Counted from the first letter of the stretch, positions 16,612 through 25,908 are shown. The stretch is DNA of 64,000 bases from Streptomyces formicae (GCF_002556545.1 NZ_CP022685.1:4132001-4196000), one strand, 5' to 3'. Made by a program: numbers and translations. The notes: generated by a model not told the origin, from the sequence alone.

Positions 16612-17493
16612 GTGCACCACGAACCGGACGAAGAGCTGCTCCCCATCGGTGCCTTCGCCGCCCGCGCGCGGCTCTCACCGAAGGCGCTGCGCCTCTACGA
16701 CAGGCTCGGGCTCCTGAAGCCCGCGCACGTCGACGCGGCCAGCGGCTACCGCTTCTACCGCGTCGGCCAGATCGAGGCGGCCCGCACGGTCGCCCTGCTG
16801 CGCCGCCTCGACATGCCCCTCGCGGGGATCGCGGACGTGGTGCGGCTCGGCGGGACGCGGGCGGCCGAGGAGCTGGACGCGTACTGGGCCGGGGTCGAGG
16901 AGCGCTTCGCCGAACAGCGGACGCTCGCGCGCTACCTCCGTGGACGACTTTCGGGAAGGAACACCGAGTTGTACGCGACATTCGAGGTGAAGACCGTGGA
17001 CGTGCCCGAGCGGCACGTCATCAGCGAGACCCGGCACGTGCGCGCCGAGGAGCTGCCCGCCTGGATCGGCGGCAGCGCCGAGCGCCTGGAGAAGGCCGCC
17101 GCGGACGAGTGCGGGGGCATCCCCGATTCGCCCTGCCCGCACTACGTCATCTACCACGCGGAGGTCACCGAGGAGAGCGACGGGCCCGCCGAGTCCTGCG
17201 TGCCGGTCGCCGACGCCGAGGCCGCCCGCGCCTGGGCGCAGCGCCAGGGCAGGGGCTCGGAGGTCAAGGTCAGGGTGGAGCCCGCGCACCGGCTCGCCTA
17301 CACCAGGATCACCAAGGCGCAGGTCTCCTATCCGCAGATCATCGCGGCGTTCGACGCCGTGGAGTCCTGGATCGCCGAACAGGGCCTGACCGTCACGGGA
17401 CCCTGCCGCGAGGTGTACTTCGTGGACTGGTCGACGACCGGGCCCGACGACGAGGTCTGCGACGTGGCGTTCCCGGTCGCGCGGCGCGATTGA
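16612..17493 (+). CDS. MerR-family regulator with GyrI-like effector domain
   Basis: A 293-residue activator of the BmrR type. Residues 10-80 hold the winged helix, starting LPIGAFAARARLSPKALRLYD and including GYRFYRVGQIEAAR. A coiled-coil linker follows, then a C-terminal GyrI-like ligand domain (about 120-293) ending in DEVCDVAFPV. Such proteins sense cationic or hydrophobic drugs and twist an over-spaced promoter. GTG at 16612 is chosen because GGAGG lies 8 nt upstream; the open frame allows GTG at 16594. No target gene other than itself is evident. Confidence 0.85.
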   Translation: MHHEPDEELLPIGAFAARARLSPKALRLYDRLGLLKPAHVDAASGYRFYRVGQIEAARTVALLRRLDMPLAGIADVVRLGGTRAAEELDAYWAGVEERFAEQRTLARYLRGRLSGRNTELYATFEVKTVDVPERHVISETRHVRAEELPAWIGGSAERLEKAAADECGGIPDSPCPHYVIYHAEVTEESDGPAESCVPVADAEAARAWAQRQGRGSEVKVRVEPAHRLAYTRITKAQVSYPQIIAAFDAVESWIAEQGLTVTGPCREVYFVDWSTTGPDDEVCDVAFPVARRD

Positions 17494-17542
17494 CGGCGCC
17501 ACGGGAGTGACAGCGCGACGCGTGTGACGGGGTGATGCCCCT

Positions 17543-17568
17543 GGGGCCGGGCGGTTCCGTCCGGCCCC
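17543..17568 (+). terminator. Terminator after the MerR gene
   Basis: GGGGCCGGGCGG (17543-17554) pairs with CCGTCCGGCCCC (17557-17568), with one G-U pair, and is followed by TTT. It isolates the MerR gene from the protease-kinase operon. Confidence 0.7.
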
Positions 17569-17622
17569 TTTCCCCCCACGACCTCCCCATGCAGCCCAGG
17601 CGCCATCGCCCGCCCCCGCACC

Positions 17623-17628
17623 TATCCT
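17623..17628 (+). promoter_or_regulatory. -10 box of the protease-kinase operon
   Basis: TATCCT lies 8 nt before the ATG at 17637. Transcription would begin at or a few bases before the start codon. Confidence 0.5.
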
Positions 17629-17636
17629 GAGGAAGC

Positions 17637-19424
17637 ATGGAGGGGGATGCGCGGACGAGGGACGGGGGCGTCGACTCTCCTATGGATCACGCGAGTTGGC
17701 GCGTGCGCCTTCGCCGGTGGGCCGCGTCGGGCAGCGGTGACGTCCTCGGCGCCGGAGTGCTGTTCGGCACCGACCGCGTACTCACCTGCGCGCACGTGAT
17801 CCTCGACCCCGAGACCGGGCTGCGCCCCGAGCGCGTCCAGGTCGAGTTCCCCGCGCTCCAGGGCCTGCCCCGCACCCCGCGCCGCACCGCGACCGTGGCG
17901 GCCGGGCACTGGGTGCCGCCCTTCGGCAAGGCGCAGGGCGACCTCGCGGTGCTCGTCCTGGACGAGGCGGCGCCCGTACCCTCGCCCGTCACCCTGCACC
18001 GCACCCTCGACTACCGGGGGGCGCCGGTCCTGATAGACGGCTTCCCCGAGTACCGCTCGGGCGGCCAGTGGCTGACCGGCGCCTGCATGGGGCCCGGCGG
18101 CGAGGGCGACGAGCGGGTGCAGATCGACGTCACGGCCCCCGGCGGGCTGCGCGGCGGCTTCAGCGGCGCCGGGGTCCGCGAGGAGGGCACCGACCGGCTG
18201 CTCGGCATCGTCGCGCAGGCCGACGAGAGCGGCACGCACGGGTACATGATCCCGGCGGCGACCGTCGCCAAGTACTTCCGCAGGTTCGCCGAGCGGTACG
18301 TCACCGGACCGCACGCCGTCCCGGGCCACCGCGTCGTCTCCGCGGAGGCCGCCCGCGCCGCCCGCCCGCACGGCCTGCAACGCACCGTGACGCGCTGGCT
18401 GAACGGCGACGCGGACGCCTGGGACACCGAGATCCTCTTCATCGCGGAGAAGGACGAGCGGGCCAGGCAGGCGCTGTACGTCGTCCTGAACATGGCCGAC
18501 CGGGAGCTGTCCCCCCAACTGGCCGTCACTCCCATGGAGTTGGCGACTCCGGGCGAACCGGCGTCGCCAGGCGGGCCGCCCCCGCCCGCGGGCACCCCGC
18601 TGCTCTCCCGTGCGGGCATCTCCCCCCGCGTCGGCAGCATCGGCCTCGTCCTCGACCTGGAGGGCGTCGCGCTCGACGACCCCGGCGTACCCGAACTGCG
18701 CGAGGCGCTCGCCGTGCTCCGGCACGAACTGCGGCACGCCCCGCGACGGCACCCCGCCGTCGCCGTGCTCTTCGCCGACCGGTCCGAGACCGAGCCCGCC
18801 ACCGCCGTACGCATCCTGCGCGAACTGGCCACCTCCGGCGCCCGGTTGCTGCTCGTGGTCCGGGACAGCGCGCACGGCTTCTCGTACGCGGCCGCCGAGC
18901 ACCTGCTGCCCGTCGACCACGCGCAGCACTGGCTCCAGCGGATCGGCACCCGCGTCGACGCGCTCGCCGACACCGAGCGCCGGGCCAGGCGGCTCTTCCA
19001 GCGCGTGGAGCCGCACGTCGTGGACCCGCCGGCCGCCACCAGCCTGGCCGCACGGGCCGCGCTGTGGACGGTGCAGCTCAGCACCGAACTGCGGCCGCCC
19101 GCGGGACGGGGCGGGCCGCGCCTCCTGGAGAAGCTCAGCCACGCCGAACAGGCCGTGGACACCTACCTGTTGCGGGCCACGGGCATCGAGTACGAGCTGC
19201 GCGGGATGCTCGACGACCACCTGCGGCTGCGCGCGCTGCTCCGCGACCACCAGGCCAGGCTCGCCAGGCGCGGCCTCGCCGAGCACCCCGAAGCGGTCGG
19301 CCCCTACCGCGAGGCGCAGCGGCTCCTGATGGCGGGGCCCTGTCCGCTCGCCGACGCCGAGCGCGCGGTGGAGGCGTTCGCCCGGGTGGTGCGGCGGCTC
19401 GCGGAGCCGGACGGTGCCGCGTGA
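17637..19424 (+). CDS. Trypsin-like protease with a C-terminal partner domain
   Basis: A 595-residue cytoplasmic protein; there is no signal peptide. Residues about 30-230 form a trypsin-fold protease with a complete triad: His53 (LTCAHV), Asp102 (GDLAVLVLD) and Ser176 (GGFSGAG). The remaining 360 residues are unrecognised; they contain an alpha/beta-like region around SIGLVLDLEGVAL and AVAVLFADRSETEP and a helical C-terminus. It is the first gene of a tightly coupled operon with a PknG-like kinase and a VWA protein. Trypsin domains attached to such modules are described in the actinobacterial VMAP-type conflict systems of the Aravind group, but membership here is an inference. Its stop overlaps the next start as GTGA. 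Confidence 0.8.
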   Translation: MEGDARTRDGGVDSPMDHASWRVRLRRWAASGSGDVLGAGVLFGTDRVLTCAHVILDPETGLRPERVQVEFPALQGLPRTPRRTATVAAGHWVPPFGKAQGDLAVLVLDEAAPVPSPVTLHRTLDYRGAPVLIDGFPEYRSGGQWLTGACMGPGGEGDERVQIDVTAPGGLRGGFSGAGVREEGTDRLLGIVAQADESGTHGYMIPAATVAKYFRRFAERYVTGPHAVPGHRVVSAEAARAARPHGLQRTVTRWLNGDADAWDTEILFIAEKDERARQALYVVLNMADRELSPQLAVTPMELATPGEPASPGGPPPPAGTPLLSRAGISPRVGSIGLVLDLEGVALDDPGVPELREALAVLRHELRHAPRRHPAVAVLFADRSETEPATAVRILRELATSGARLLLVVRDSAHGFSYAAAEHLLPVDHAQHWLQRIGTRVDALADTERRARRLFQRVEPHVVDPPAATSLAARAALWTVQLSTELRPPAGRGGPRLLEKLSHAEQAVDTYLLRATGIEYELRGMLDDHLRLRALLRDHQARLARRGLAEHPEAVGPYREAQRLLMAGPCPLADAERAVEAFARVVRRLAEPDGAA

Positions 19425-21769
19425 CCCCCGGCGCGAGCTGCCCGCACCCCGGCTGCGCGGGCACCCTCACGCCCACCGGCTACTGCCTGGCGAGCGGCGA
19501 GCGCGTCGACCCGGACACCGGCCTGCACTCGGCGGCGCCCGCGCCACCCGCCGTCGACGCCTCCGACGAGTCGTCCCAGCACTGGATCGTCGACCCCGGC
19601 GTCGGCGCCCCCGCCCCGCCGCGCCCCGCCCGCGTCGAACTCCCCCCGGAGAACCCCGACCCCACCGTCCTGCCCACGATCACGCTCCTGGACCGCGCCG
19701 ACAGCGAGGGCGCGGCCGTCGCGCCCGGTGAACTGCCGCTGCCGCCCGGCACCCTGCTCGCGGGCCAGTACCGCCTGGTGCGGCCGCTCGGCTACGGCGG
19801 CCTCGGCGAGGTGTGCCTGGCCCGCGACACCAAGGTCGACGACCGCGCCGTCGCCATCAAGATGCTCCACGCCGAGCTGGCCGCCGACTCGTACAGCCTG
19901 CTCAAGGGCGAACGCAAGGAGCTGGTCGAGCTCAACCACGACGGTTTCATCCGGGTGTTCAACTACGGCCACCACACCGGCATCGGGGACTTCCTCGTCC
20001 TCCAGTACGTCGACGGGCTCACCCTCGAAGAGGTGCGCGACCGCGCCCGCGAACACCCCGAGGAGTTCGGCCACCAGCGCCTCCTGGAGTTCGCACTCGC
20101 CTACGGGGTGCGGATCCTCGCGCCGCTCGCCCATCTGCACGCGCCCGCACGCGGCAAGGTGTACGGCGACCTGAAGCCGTCCAACGTCATGCACGACGGT
20201 TCCACCACCAAACTCATCGACGTGGGCAGCGTGCGCCGCGCGGGCGCCCCCGGCCTCACCACCTCCCTCTACCGCGCGCCGAGCGTGGGCGAACGCGGTG
20301 AATCCACCCCGCAGGACGACCTGTTCAGCCTCGGCGAGACACTGCGCACCCTGTGCGGGCTCGGCAGGGACCGGCACGACCTGGCCGACCTCGCCGCGCT
20401 CGATCCGCTGAACGGCCCCGGCGCCGACCCGCGCGGACTCGGCCCCGTCTCCCTCGCCAGGGCGCTGCGCCGCGCCACCCGCACCGCGCGGGCCGACCGG
20501 TACGCGACGGCCGGTGAGATGGCCGACCAACTGCGCGGCGTGTTCCGCGAGTTGCGCTCGCTGCGCACCGGAGCCGAGACCTTCGAGCCGTCGCCGCTGT
20601 TCCACCAGTCCGCGTACGCCCTGGACGGCGGCCTCGGCGCCGCCCCCGAGGTCTCGCACTGGGCGGCGGCCCCGCCCTCCGCGCCCCACCGCACCGCCCC
20701 CGACCCGCCCGAGGTCGCCAAGGGCCTGCCCGTGCCGCGCCCCGACCCGGACGACGACCACCACGGCGAGCTCAGCAGGCTCAGCGACGACGACCCCGAG
20801 GCGCTGCTCCAGCACACCGGCGACTGGCGGGACTCCCCCGAGGTCCATCTCCTGCGCTGCAGGCTGCGGTTGCGGGCCGCGCTGCGCTCGGACGGCGACC
20901 TGACGGCCGCGGGGACCGCGCTCGCCCTCGCCGAGGCCGCCATCGGGCCCGCCGACGCGCCGCACGACTGGCGGCTCGACTGGCACCGCGGCCTGCTCGC
21001 GCTCGCCCGCTCCCGGGTGACCGAGGCCAGGGACCACTTCGACCGGGTCTACGCCGCGATCCCCGGCGAGTACGCGCCCAAACTGGCCCTCGGCCACTGC
21101 GCCGAGCACCTGGGGCGCTGGCACGAGGCGCTGACGTTCCACGAGGCCGTACGGCTGCGCAACCCCTCGCTCGGCAGCGCCGCGTTCGGCGCCGCACGCG
21201 CGCGGCTCGCGCTCGGCGGGCCCGACGCCCTCGCCGACGCGATCGCCGCGCTCGACGCGGTGCCCCAGCACTCCCGGCACCGCACGGCGGCCCGCACCGC
21301 GGCCGTCCGCGTCCACATCGGCCACGCCCGCGACGCGCAGGGGCTCGGCACGGCACTGCGCCGCCTGGCCGGTCTCTTCTCCGCGCACGGGCTGACCGAC
21401 GACCAGGCGCGCGTCCGCATGAAGACGGAGGCGTGGGACGCCGCGCACCGGCTGCGCGGCGCGGACGAGCTGCGCGCCCTCGCCTCGACCGCCGACCCAC
21501 GGCTCGAATTCCCCGGCGACGCGGGCGAGTTGCGCAAGGACCTGTCCCGCTTCTATCTGGCGCTGGCCCATCAGGCGGCCAGGGACGCCCCACCCGCCGA
21601 CGCCGACGGCGACGCGCCGCTCGCCGAACTCCTCCTGGACCGCGCCTACGCGGTACGCCCCTTCGCACTCCGGCACTCCCGTCACGGCAGGGACACCCCA
21701 TGGCTTGGCACGAAGATCAGGAACTGGATCAGGGCGAGCACGCCCGCGCCGCGATCGACCTGGAGGTGA
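19421..21769 (+). CDS. pknG: PknG-like serine/threonine protein kinase with TPR domain
   Basis: A 782-residue soluble kinase with the three-part layout of mycobacterial PknG. The N-terminus has a Cys cluster (CPHPGC at 7-12 and Cys22), a partly degenerate zinc/rubredoxin-like module. The kinase domain has the P-loop GYGGLGEV (124-131), the VAIK lysine Lys147, the catalytic loop VYGDLKPSN with Asp250, and LIDVGSV with Asp267 in place of DFG. PknG itself has a closely similar catalytic loop and DLG. Residues about 470-780 are helical TPR-like repeats. In mycobacteria PknG controls 2-oxoglutarate dehydrogenase via GarA and is encoded with glnX and glnH. GTG start overlapping the upstream stop; the last 70 nt overlap the VWA gene. 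Confidence 0.85.
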   Translation: MTPGASCPHPGCAGTLTPTGYCLASGERVDPDTGLHSAAPAPPAVDASDESSQHWIVDPGVGAPAPPRPARVELPPENPDPTVLPTITLLDRADSEGAAVAPGELPLPPGTLLAGQYRLVRPLGYGGLGEVCLARDTKVDDRAVAIKMLHAELAADSYSLLKGERKELVELNHDGFIRVFNYGHHTGIGDFLVLQYVDGLTLEEVRDRAREHPEEFGHQRLLEFALAYGVRILAPLAHLHAPARGKVYGDLKPSNVMHDGSTTKLIDVGSVRRAGAPGLTTSLYRAPSVGERGESTPQDDLFSLGETLRTLCGLGRDRHDLADLAALDPLNGPGADPRGLGPVSLARALRRATRTARADRYATAGEMADQLRGVFRELRSLRTGAETFEPSPLFHQSAYALDGGLGAAPEVSHWAAAPPSAPHRTAPDPPEVAKGLPVPRPDPDDDHHGELSRLSDDDPEALLQHTGDWRDSPEVHLLRCRLRLRAALRSDGDLTAAGTALALAEAAIGPADAPHDWRLDWHRGLLALARSRVTEARDHFDRVYAAIPGEYAPKLALGHCAEHLGRWHEALTFHEAVRLRNPSLGSAAFGAARARLALGGPDALADAIAALDAVPQHSRHRTAARTAAVRVHIGHARDAQGLGTALRRLAGLFSAHGLTDDQARVRMKTEAWDAAHRLRGADELRALASTADPRLEFPGDAGELRKDLSRFYLALAHQAARDAPPADADGDAPLAELLLDRAYAVRPFALRHSRHGRDTPWLGTKIRNWIRASTPAPRSTWR

Positions 21770-23181
21770 GCCAGGTCGTCGAACTGCCGCGCCCGCGCGC
21801 CCCGCACACCGAGGAGGCCGCGCGGATGTACGCGGTCGTGACGGTGACGGTCCGCAGACCGGACGCCGCGCGCGCCGCCCCCGCCGCGCGCCTTCCCGCC
21901 CCGCGCGATCCCGTCCCGGGCCCCCGGCTCGCCGAGGTCCTGCTCATCGACCACTCGTCCTCGATGGTGATCCCGCCGAGCAGGCTCGCCGCCGCCCGCG
22001 CCGCCGCCGTCAGCGCGCTCGCCCGGATCCCGGACGGGGCGTTCTTCGCCCTGGTCGCCGGGGCCGACCGGGCCACCATGATCTACCCGAGGCGCCCCGG
22101 GCTCGCCGTCGCGGGCGCCGAATCGCGGGCCGCCGCCGAGGCCGCGCTGCGCGAGTGCACCCCGGGCGGCGGCACCGCGATGGGCACCTGGCTGGAGCGC
22201 GCCGCCCGCCTCTTCCGCGAGCTCCCGGCGGCCGCGTCCGCTGCGTCCCCCGCGTACGTACGCCACGCGCTGCTGCTCACCGACGGCAGGAACGAGCCCG
22301 GCTACGAGACGGCCGACGAGCTGCGCGGACGCGTCGAGCGGTGCGCGGGCGCCTTCGACTGCGACGTGGTCGGCATCGGGGACGCCTGGGAGACCGACGA
22401 ACTCCTGCTCATCGCGGGCGCGCTCGGCGGGCGGACCCGCGCCGTCGAGGACCTGACGCGGCTGCCCGACGAGCTGGCGGCGCTCGCGGGGCGGGCCGCC
22501 GAGCGCGACGTCACCGGACTGCGGCTGCGCCTGACCCACCGGGCGGGCGCACGCCCGCACCTGTTCGAGCAGGTCCATCCCACCCGGGCCGCGCTCGCGC
22601 CCGCCCACGTCGACCTCGCCGGTGTCGGGGCGGGCGCGGGCGGCCCCGTCCACGAGTACGCGCTGGCGCCGTGCGGCACGGAGACCCGCGCCTACCTCAT
22701 CGGCGTCGGCGCGCCCTACGACCCCGCGCAACTGGGCAAGGAGCTGCTGCTCACCGAGGTCGAGGTCACCGCCGACCGGCCGGACAGGCTCGAACTCCCG
22801 CCGCCCGTCCAGGTGTTGATGCGCTGGACCGACGACGCCGACCTGTACAGCCGCCTGGACCCGCAGGTCTCCCACTACCAGCACCTGGAGGAACTGCACG
22901 GCACGTTCGAGGAGGCGTGCAGGGCGCTCAAGCGCGACGACAGGAAGGCCGCGGAGGCGCTGCTCGGGACGGCCTGGCGGCTCGCGGACGCGGCCGGCGA
23001 CACGGCGATGCGGGACCATCTGCGCCGCCTCGTCCGGGTCCGCGACGCCTCGCGCGGCGAGGTCGAACTCCGCGACCACATCGCCAAGTTCGACGTCGAG
23101 TCCGCGCGCATCCAGTCGAGCACCACGGTCCTGCCGGGGGCCCGCGGCGCCCGCGCCCGGCGGCCCGGCGGCGCGCGGTGA
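21700..23181 (+). CDS. VWA-domain protein
   Basis: A 493-residue cytoplasmic protein. A von Willebrand A domain occupies about 78-255 with the MIDAS motif DHSSS (Asp84), Thr159 in GGGTAMG, and Asp195 in LLTDGRN, so metal-dependent protein binding is expected. The remainder is a beta-rich region (about 270-380) and a helical tail. It lies between the kinase and the membrane protein in one coupled operon; it could present or scaffold kinase substrates. The start at 21700 lies inside the 3' end of the kinase gene; CAGGGA is a moderate ribosome binding site. The stop overlaps the next start as GTGA. Confidence 0.88.
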   Translation: MAWHEDQELDQGEHARAAIDLEVSQVVELPRPRAPHTEEAARMYAVVTVTVRRPDAARAAPAARLPAPRDPVPGPRLAEVLLIDHSSSMVIPPSRLAAARAAAVSALARIPDGAFFALVAGADRATMIYPRRPGLAVAGAESRAAAEAALRECTPGGGTAMGTWLERAARLFRELPAAASAASPAYVRHALLLTDGRNEPGYETADELRGRVERCAGAFDCDVVGIGDAWETDELLLIAGALGGRTRAVEDLTRLPDELAALAGRAAERDVTGLRLRLTHRAGARPHLFEQVHPTRAALAPAHVDLAGVGAGAGGPVHEYALAPCGTETRAYLIGVGAPYDPAQLGKELLLTEVEVTADRPDRLELPPPVQVLMRWTDDADLYSRLDPQVSHYQHLEELHGTFEEACRALKRDDRKAAEALLGTAWRLADAAGDTAMRDHLRRLVRVRDASRGEVELRDHIAKFDVESARIQSSTTVLPGARGARARRPGGAR

Positions 23182-24407
23182 CGGGCCCTCAGGACACCGG
23201 CACCGGCTCCCCGCGCACCGGCCCTCCGCGCACCGGCCCCCTGGGCACCACCCGGCTGATCGCCGCCGACGTGCTGCGCAGGCTGCACCGCTACGTGTGG
23301 CCCCCGCAGCTCACCCAACAGCCGCGCAACCGCGCCTACTTGCGCGACCGCATGATCGCCCTTCCGCTGCTCACCGTCGTCGCGGCCGCCTCCTTCGGCT
23401 GGGCCTACGCCGAGGTCCGCGCGGACTCGGCGGCCCTGCGCGACAGCCTCACGCCCGCCCTCGTCTCCCTCGCCGACGCCGAGATGTCCCTGCGCATCGC
23501 CGACCGCGAGGCCGGGCAGAGCCTGGCGGCCGGGGACGCGGTGCGGCTCGGCGGGCTCAGCGACCGGTACCGGACCCGCACCGCGCGCGCCACCCAGAGC
23601 CTCAACCAGGTGGCCCGCAGCGGCGCCCTGACCACCGCGGAGCGCCAGGACCTCGACGTCATCTCCGGGCTCGTCGTCGACTACGGCAACTGGATCGCGT
23701 TCGCCCAGAGCAACGTCGGCGATCCGGCGCTGCGGGACGCCGGACTCTCGTACGCCCGCAGCATGCTCTGCTCCGCGCCCGCGACGACGGCACCGACGGG
23801 CCGGAACCGGCAGCCCGGCGGCTATCCGCCGTGCCCGCACACCACGGGGTCCGACGCGACCGCCGTGGTGGACCGCATCGCGACGCTCGAACGGAGCCTG
23901 CGCGGCAGGCTCGCGGACCGCGCGGCGCCCGGCGCCCGGGTGCTCGTGGCCGGGTTCGTCGCCGCGCTCGCCCTCGCGCTGCTCGGGTGCGGCCTGTGGC
24001 GCACCCAGCTCTTCCTCCACCACCGCTTCCGGCTGCGGGTCAGCGTCCCGCTCCTGGTGGCGGCCGCGCCGCTGCTCGCCGTGCCGTTCCTGACGACCGA
24101 CGCGGTGCTCGCCCAGCGCGCGCAGCAGCGCGTCACCGACGTGGCGGACGAGCTGTCGGAGCGGACGTCGCCCCGCATCGAGAGCACCCGCGACGAGCGC
24201 CCCTTCGGCCGCCCGCACCCCCTGCTCATCGACTCCCTCGCGAGCCGCGCCCAGCACGAACTCGCCACCGGCCGCCTCCCCGCCCTGGACGGCGCCGCCC
24301 CCTGGATCCTCCCCACGGGCCTGCTCACCGCCGCCCTCACCGTCACCACCCTGCACACCTACCGCCGCGAATACACCCTCATCACCCGCTCGGGAGCCAC
24401 CGCATGA
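23178..24407 (+). CDS. Four-helix membrane sensor-like protein, GlnX analogue
   Basis: A 409-residue protein. Hydrophobic segments lie near residues 54-76 (MIALPLLTVVAAASFGWAY), 255-275, 293-312 and 383-402. The long segment between the first two helices (about 180 residues, helical, with two Cys in SMLCSAPATT and YPPCPHT) should be extracytoplasmic. This is the layout of GlnX, the membrane partner of mycobacterial PknG, which relays amino-acid availability. No direct family motif was available to prove orthology. The GTG start overlaps the VWA stop. Its C-terminal 50 codons are partly duplicated downstream. Confidence 0.75.
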   Translation: MTGPQDTGTGSPRTGPPRTGPLGTTRLIAADVLRRLHRYVWPPQLTQQPRNRAYLRDRMIALPLLTVVAAASFGWAYAEVRADSAALRDSLTPALVSLADAEMSLRIADREAGQSLAAGDAVRLGGLSDRYRTRTARATQSLNQVARSGALTTAERQDLDVISGLVVDYGNWIAFAQSNVGDPALRDAGLSYARSMLCSAPATTAPTGRNRQPGGYPPCPHTTGSDATAVVDRIATLERSLRGRLADRAAPGARVLVAGFVAALALALLGCGLWRTQLFLHHRFRLRVSVPLLVAAAPLLAVPFLTTDAVLAQRAQQRVTDVADELSERTSPRIESTRDERPFGRPHPLLIDSLASRAQHELATGRLPALDGAAPWILPTGLLTAALTVTTLHTYRREYTLITRSGATA

Positions 24408-24612
24408 GGCGGACCCGCGCGGAACGCCGCACCCCCCTCACGAGCCACCCCTACCACCAGCCCACCACCGGGCGCCCATCCACCCCGGACAACACCACCC
24501 CCCGGACCCTCCCCGCAGACCCCCTCACCACCGCCCCCACAGCCACCACCCTCCACACCCACCGCCGCGAATACACCCTCATCACCCGCTCGGGAGCCAC
24601 CGCATGAGGCGG
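24361..24612. repeat. 52-bp direct repeat 200 bp apart
   Basis: Positions 24361-24412 and 24561-24612 are identical. They cover the last codons of the membrane-protein gene, the overlapping ATGA and the first three codons of the following frame. Upstream of the identical part the two copies can still be aligned back to about 24240/24440, with many differences. Confidence 0.9.
24404..24607 (+). pseudogene. Decayed partial tandem duplicate of the membrane-protein gene
   Basis: An open frame of 67 codons that begins at the ATGA overlap of the GlnX-like gene and ends at the ATGA overlap of the solute-binding gene. Its last 20 residues repeat the C-terminus of the GlnX-like protein with one change (HTHRREYTLITRSG versus HTYRREYTLITRSG), and similarity continues for about 54 residues (TGRPSTPD versus TGRLPALD). 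The upstream part has lost its hydrophobic character. It may now serve only to keep translational coupling from one true gene to the next. Confidence 0.75.
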
Positions 24613-25908
24613 CGCGGCCGTTCGGCGCTGCGTGGCCTCCTCGCGGGGTGTCTCCTCGCCGTCACCGCGGTCACCGCCGGGGCCTGTGGCGGGGAGCGGC
24701 CCGAGACCCTCGTCGTGCTCGGGCCGTGGACGGGGCCCGAGGGCGAGGCCTTCGAGGCGATGCTGCACCGGCTCGACGACGGCACGGGGCAGCGGTACGC
24801 CTACGAGGGGACCCGCTCCCTGCGCGAGACGCTCGTCGCCCAGCTGGAGGCCGACGCCCCGCCGGACGTGGCGATCCTCAACAGCATCGGCGAGCTCACC
24901 GAGTACGCCCGCGCCAACCGTCTCCAACCGCTCGACGACGGCGCCGCCGCGGCCGCCGCCCGCGCCTATCCGCCCTGGGCGCCCGCCCTCGACCTCGACG
25001 GCGCCCGCCACACCTACTGGGTGCCGCTGAAGGTCGACCTCAAGAGCCTGGTGTGGAGCGACGAGGGCCGCTCCGCCGCGTCCCCGGACTGGTGCGTGGG
25101 CCTGGCATCGCAGGCCACCTCCGGCTGGCCCGGCACCGACTGGATCGAGGACATCCTGCTGCACCGCTCGGGCCCCGGCGCCTACGCCCGGTGGGCCACC
25201 GGGCGGCTCAGCTGGCGCGACCCCCGGGTCCGCGCGGCCTGGACGACCTGGGCACAGCTGCTGGGCAAGCGCTCCCAGGCGTCCGTCGACCAGTCCCTGA
25301 CCACGTCGTACGTGGGAACACCCGACCCGGCGAAGCCCGGCGGAGAGCCGCGCGGGCTGCTCGGCTCCCTCTCGCCGCGCTGCACCCACGAGCACCAGAG
25401 CGCCTTCATCCGGTACGTCTACGCCGACCGGAAGGTCCGCGTCGACCCGTCGGCGGGCTTCCTGCCGGGACCCACCGCCCACGACGGCGCCTACGAGGTG
25501 GCGGGCGACATGGCGGCCGTGTTCAGCGAGGACCCCCGGGCCCGCGAACTCGTCGAGCGCCTGTCGGGCGGCACCGCGCGCTCCCTGTGGCGGGCCGAGG
25601 CCGCGCCGGAACTGCGGCCGCTGTTCCCCGCCGCCACCGACCCGCAGCCCACCGACCCGACCGGCCGACGCATCGCGAAGATCCTCACCGAACAGGCCCG
25701 CACGCTCTGCTTCGACGCCTCGGACGTGATGCCGCCGGGACTGCGCGACGCCTTCCACCGCGCCGTCCTGCAGTACTTCAAGGACCCGGCGGGCGCCCGC
25801 CTCGACACGCTCCTGAAGGAACTCGACACCGTGCGCGAGCAGACCGCGCCCGGTGCCGGACAGGCCGGTCCTCCCGAGTCGGGCGTCTGCGCGCCCCCGG
25901 GCGGCTGA
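24604..25908 (+). CDS. Extracellular solute-binding lipoprotein
   Basis: A 434-residue lipoprotein with a basic start, a hydrophobic core and the lipobox TAGAC (Cys about residue 28). The mature part resembles family 1 periplasmic binding proteins (ETLVVLGPWTGPEGEAFEAM, then DVAILNSIGELTEYA and WVPLKVDLKSLVW). No ABC permease or ATPase is nearby, so it is likely a sensor component and not a transporter subunit. It holds the place of GlnH in the mycobacterial pknG-glnX-glnH group, although GlnH is a family 3 binding protein, so the ligand may differ. Translation is coupled by ATGA to the upstream frame. It converges on the next gene. Confidence 0.8.
   Translation: MRRRGRSALRGLLAGCLLAVTAVTAGACGGERPETLVVLGPWTGPEGEAFEAMLHRLDDGTGQRYAYEGTRSLRETLVAQLEADAPPDVAILNSIGELTEYARANRLQPLDDGAAAAAARAYPPWAPALDLDGARHTYWVPLKVDLKSLVWSDEGRSAASPDWCVGLASQATSGWPGTDWIEDILLHRSGPGAYARWATGRLSWRDPRVRAAWTTWAQLLGKRSQASVDQSLTTSYVGTPDPAKPGGEPRGLLGSLSPRCTHEHQSAFIRYVYADRKVRVDPSAGFLPGPTAHDGAYEVAGDMAAVFSEDPRARELVERLSGGTARSLWRAEAAPELRPLFPAATDPQPTDPTGRRIAKILTEQARTLCFDASDVMPPGLRDAFHRAVLQYFKDPAGARLDTLLKELDTVREQTAPGAGQAGPPESGVCAPPGG

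Noticed and set aside
24604..25908. Direct naming of this gene as glnH
   Set aside because: The protein looks like a family 1 binding protein, and glnH encodes a family 3 protein; only the gene position is alike.
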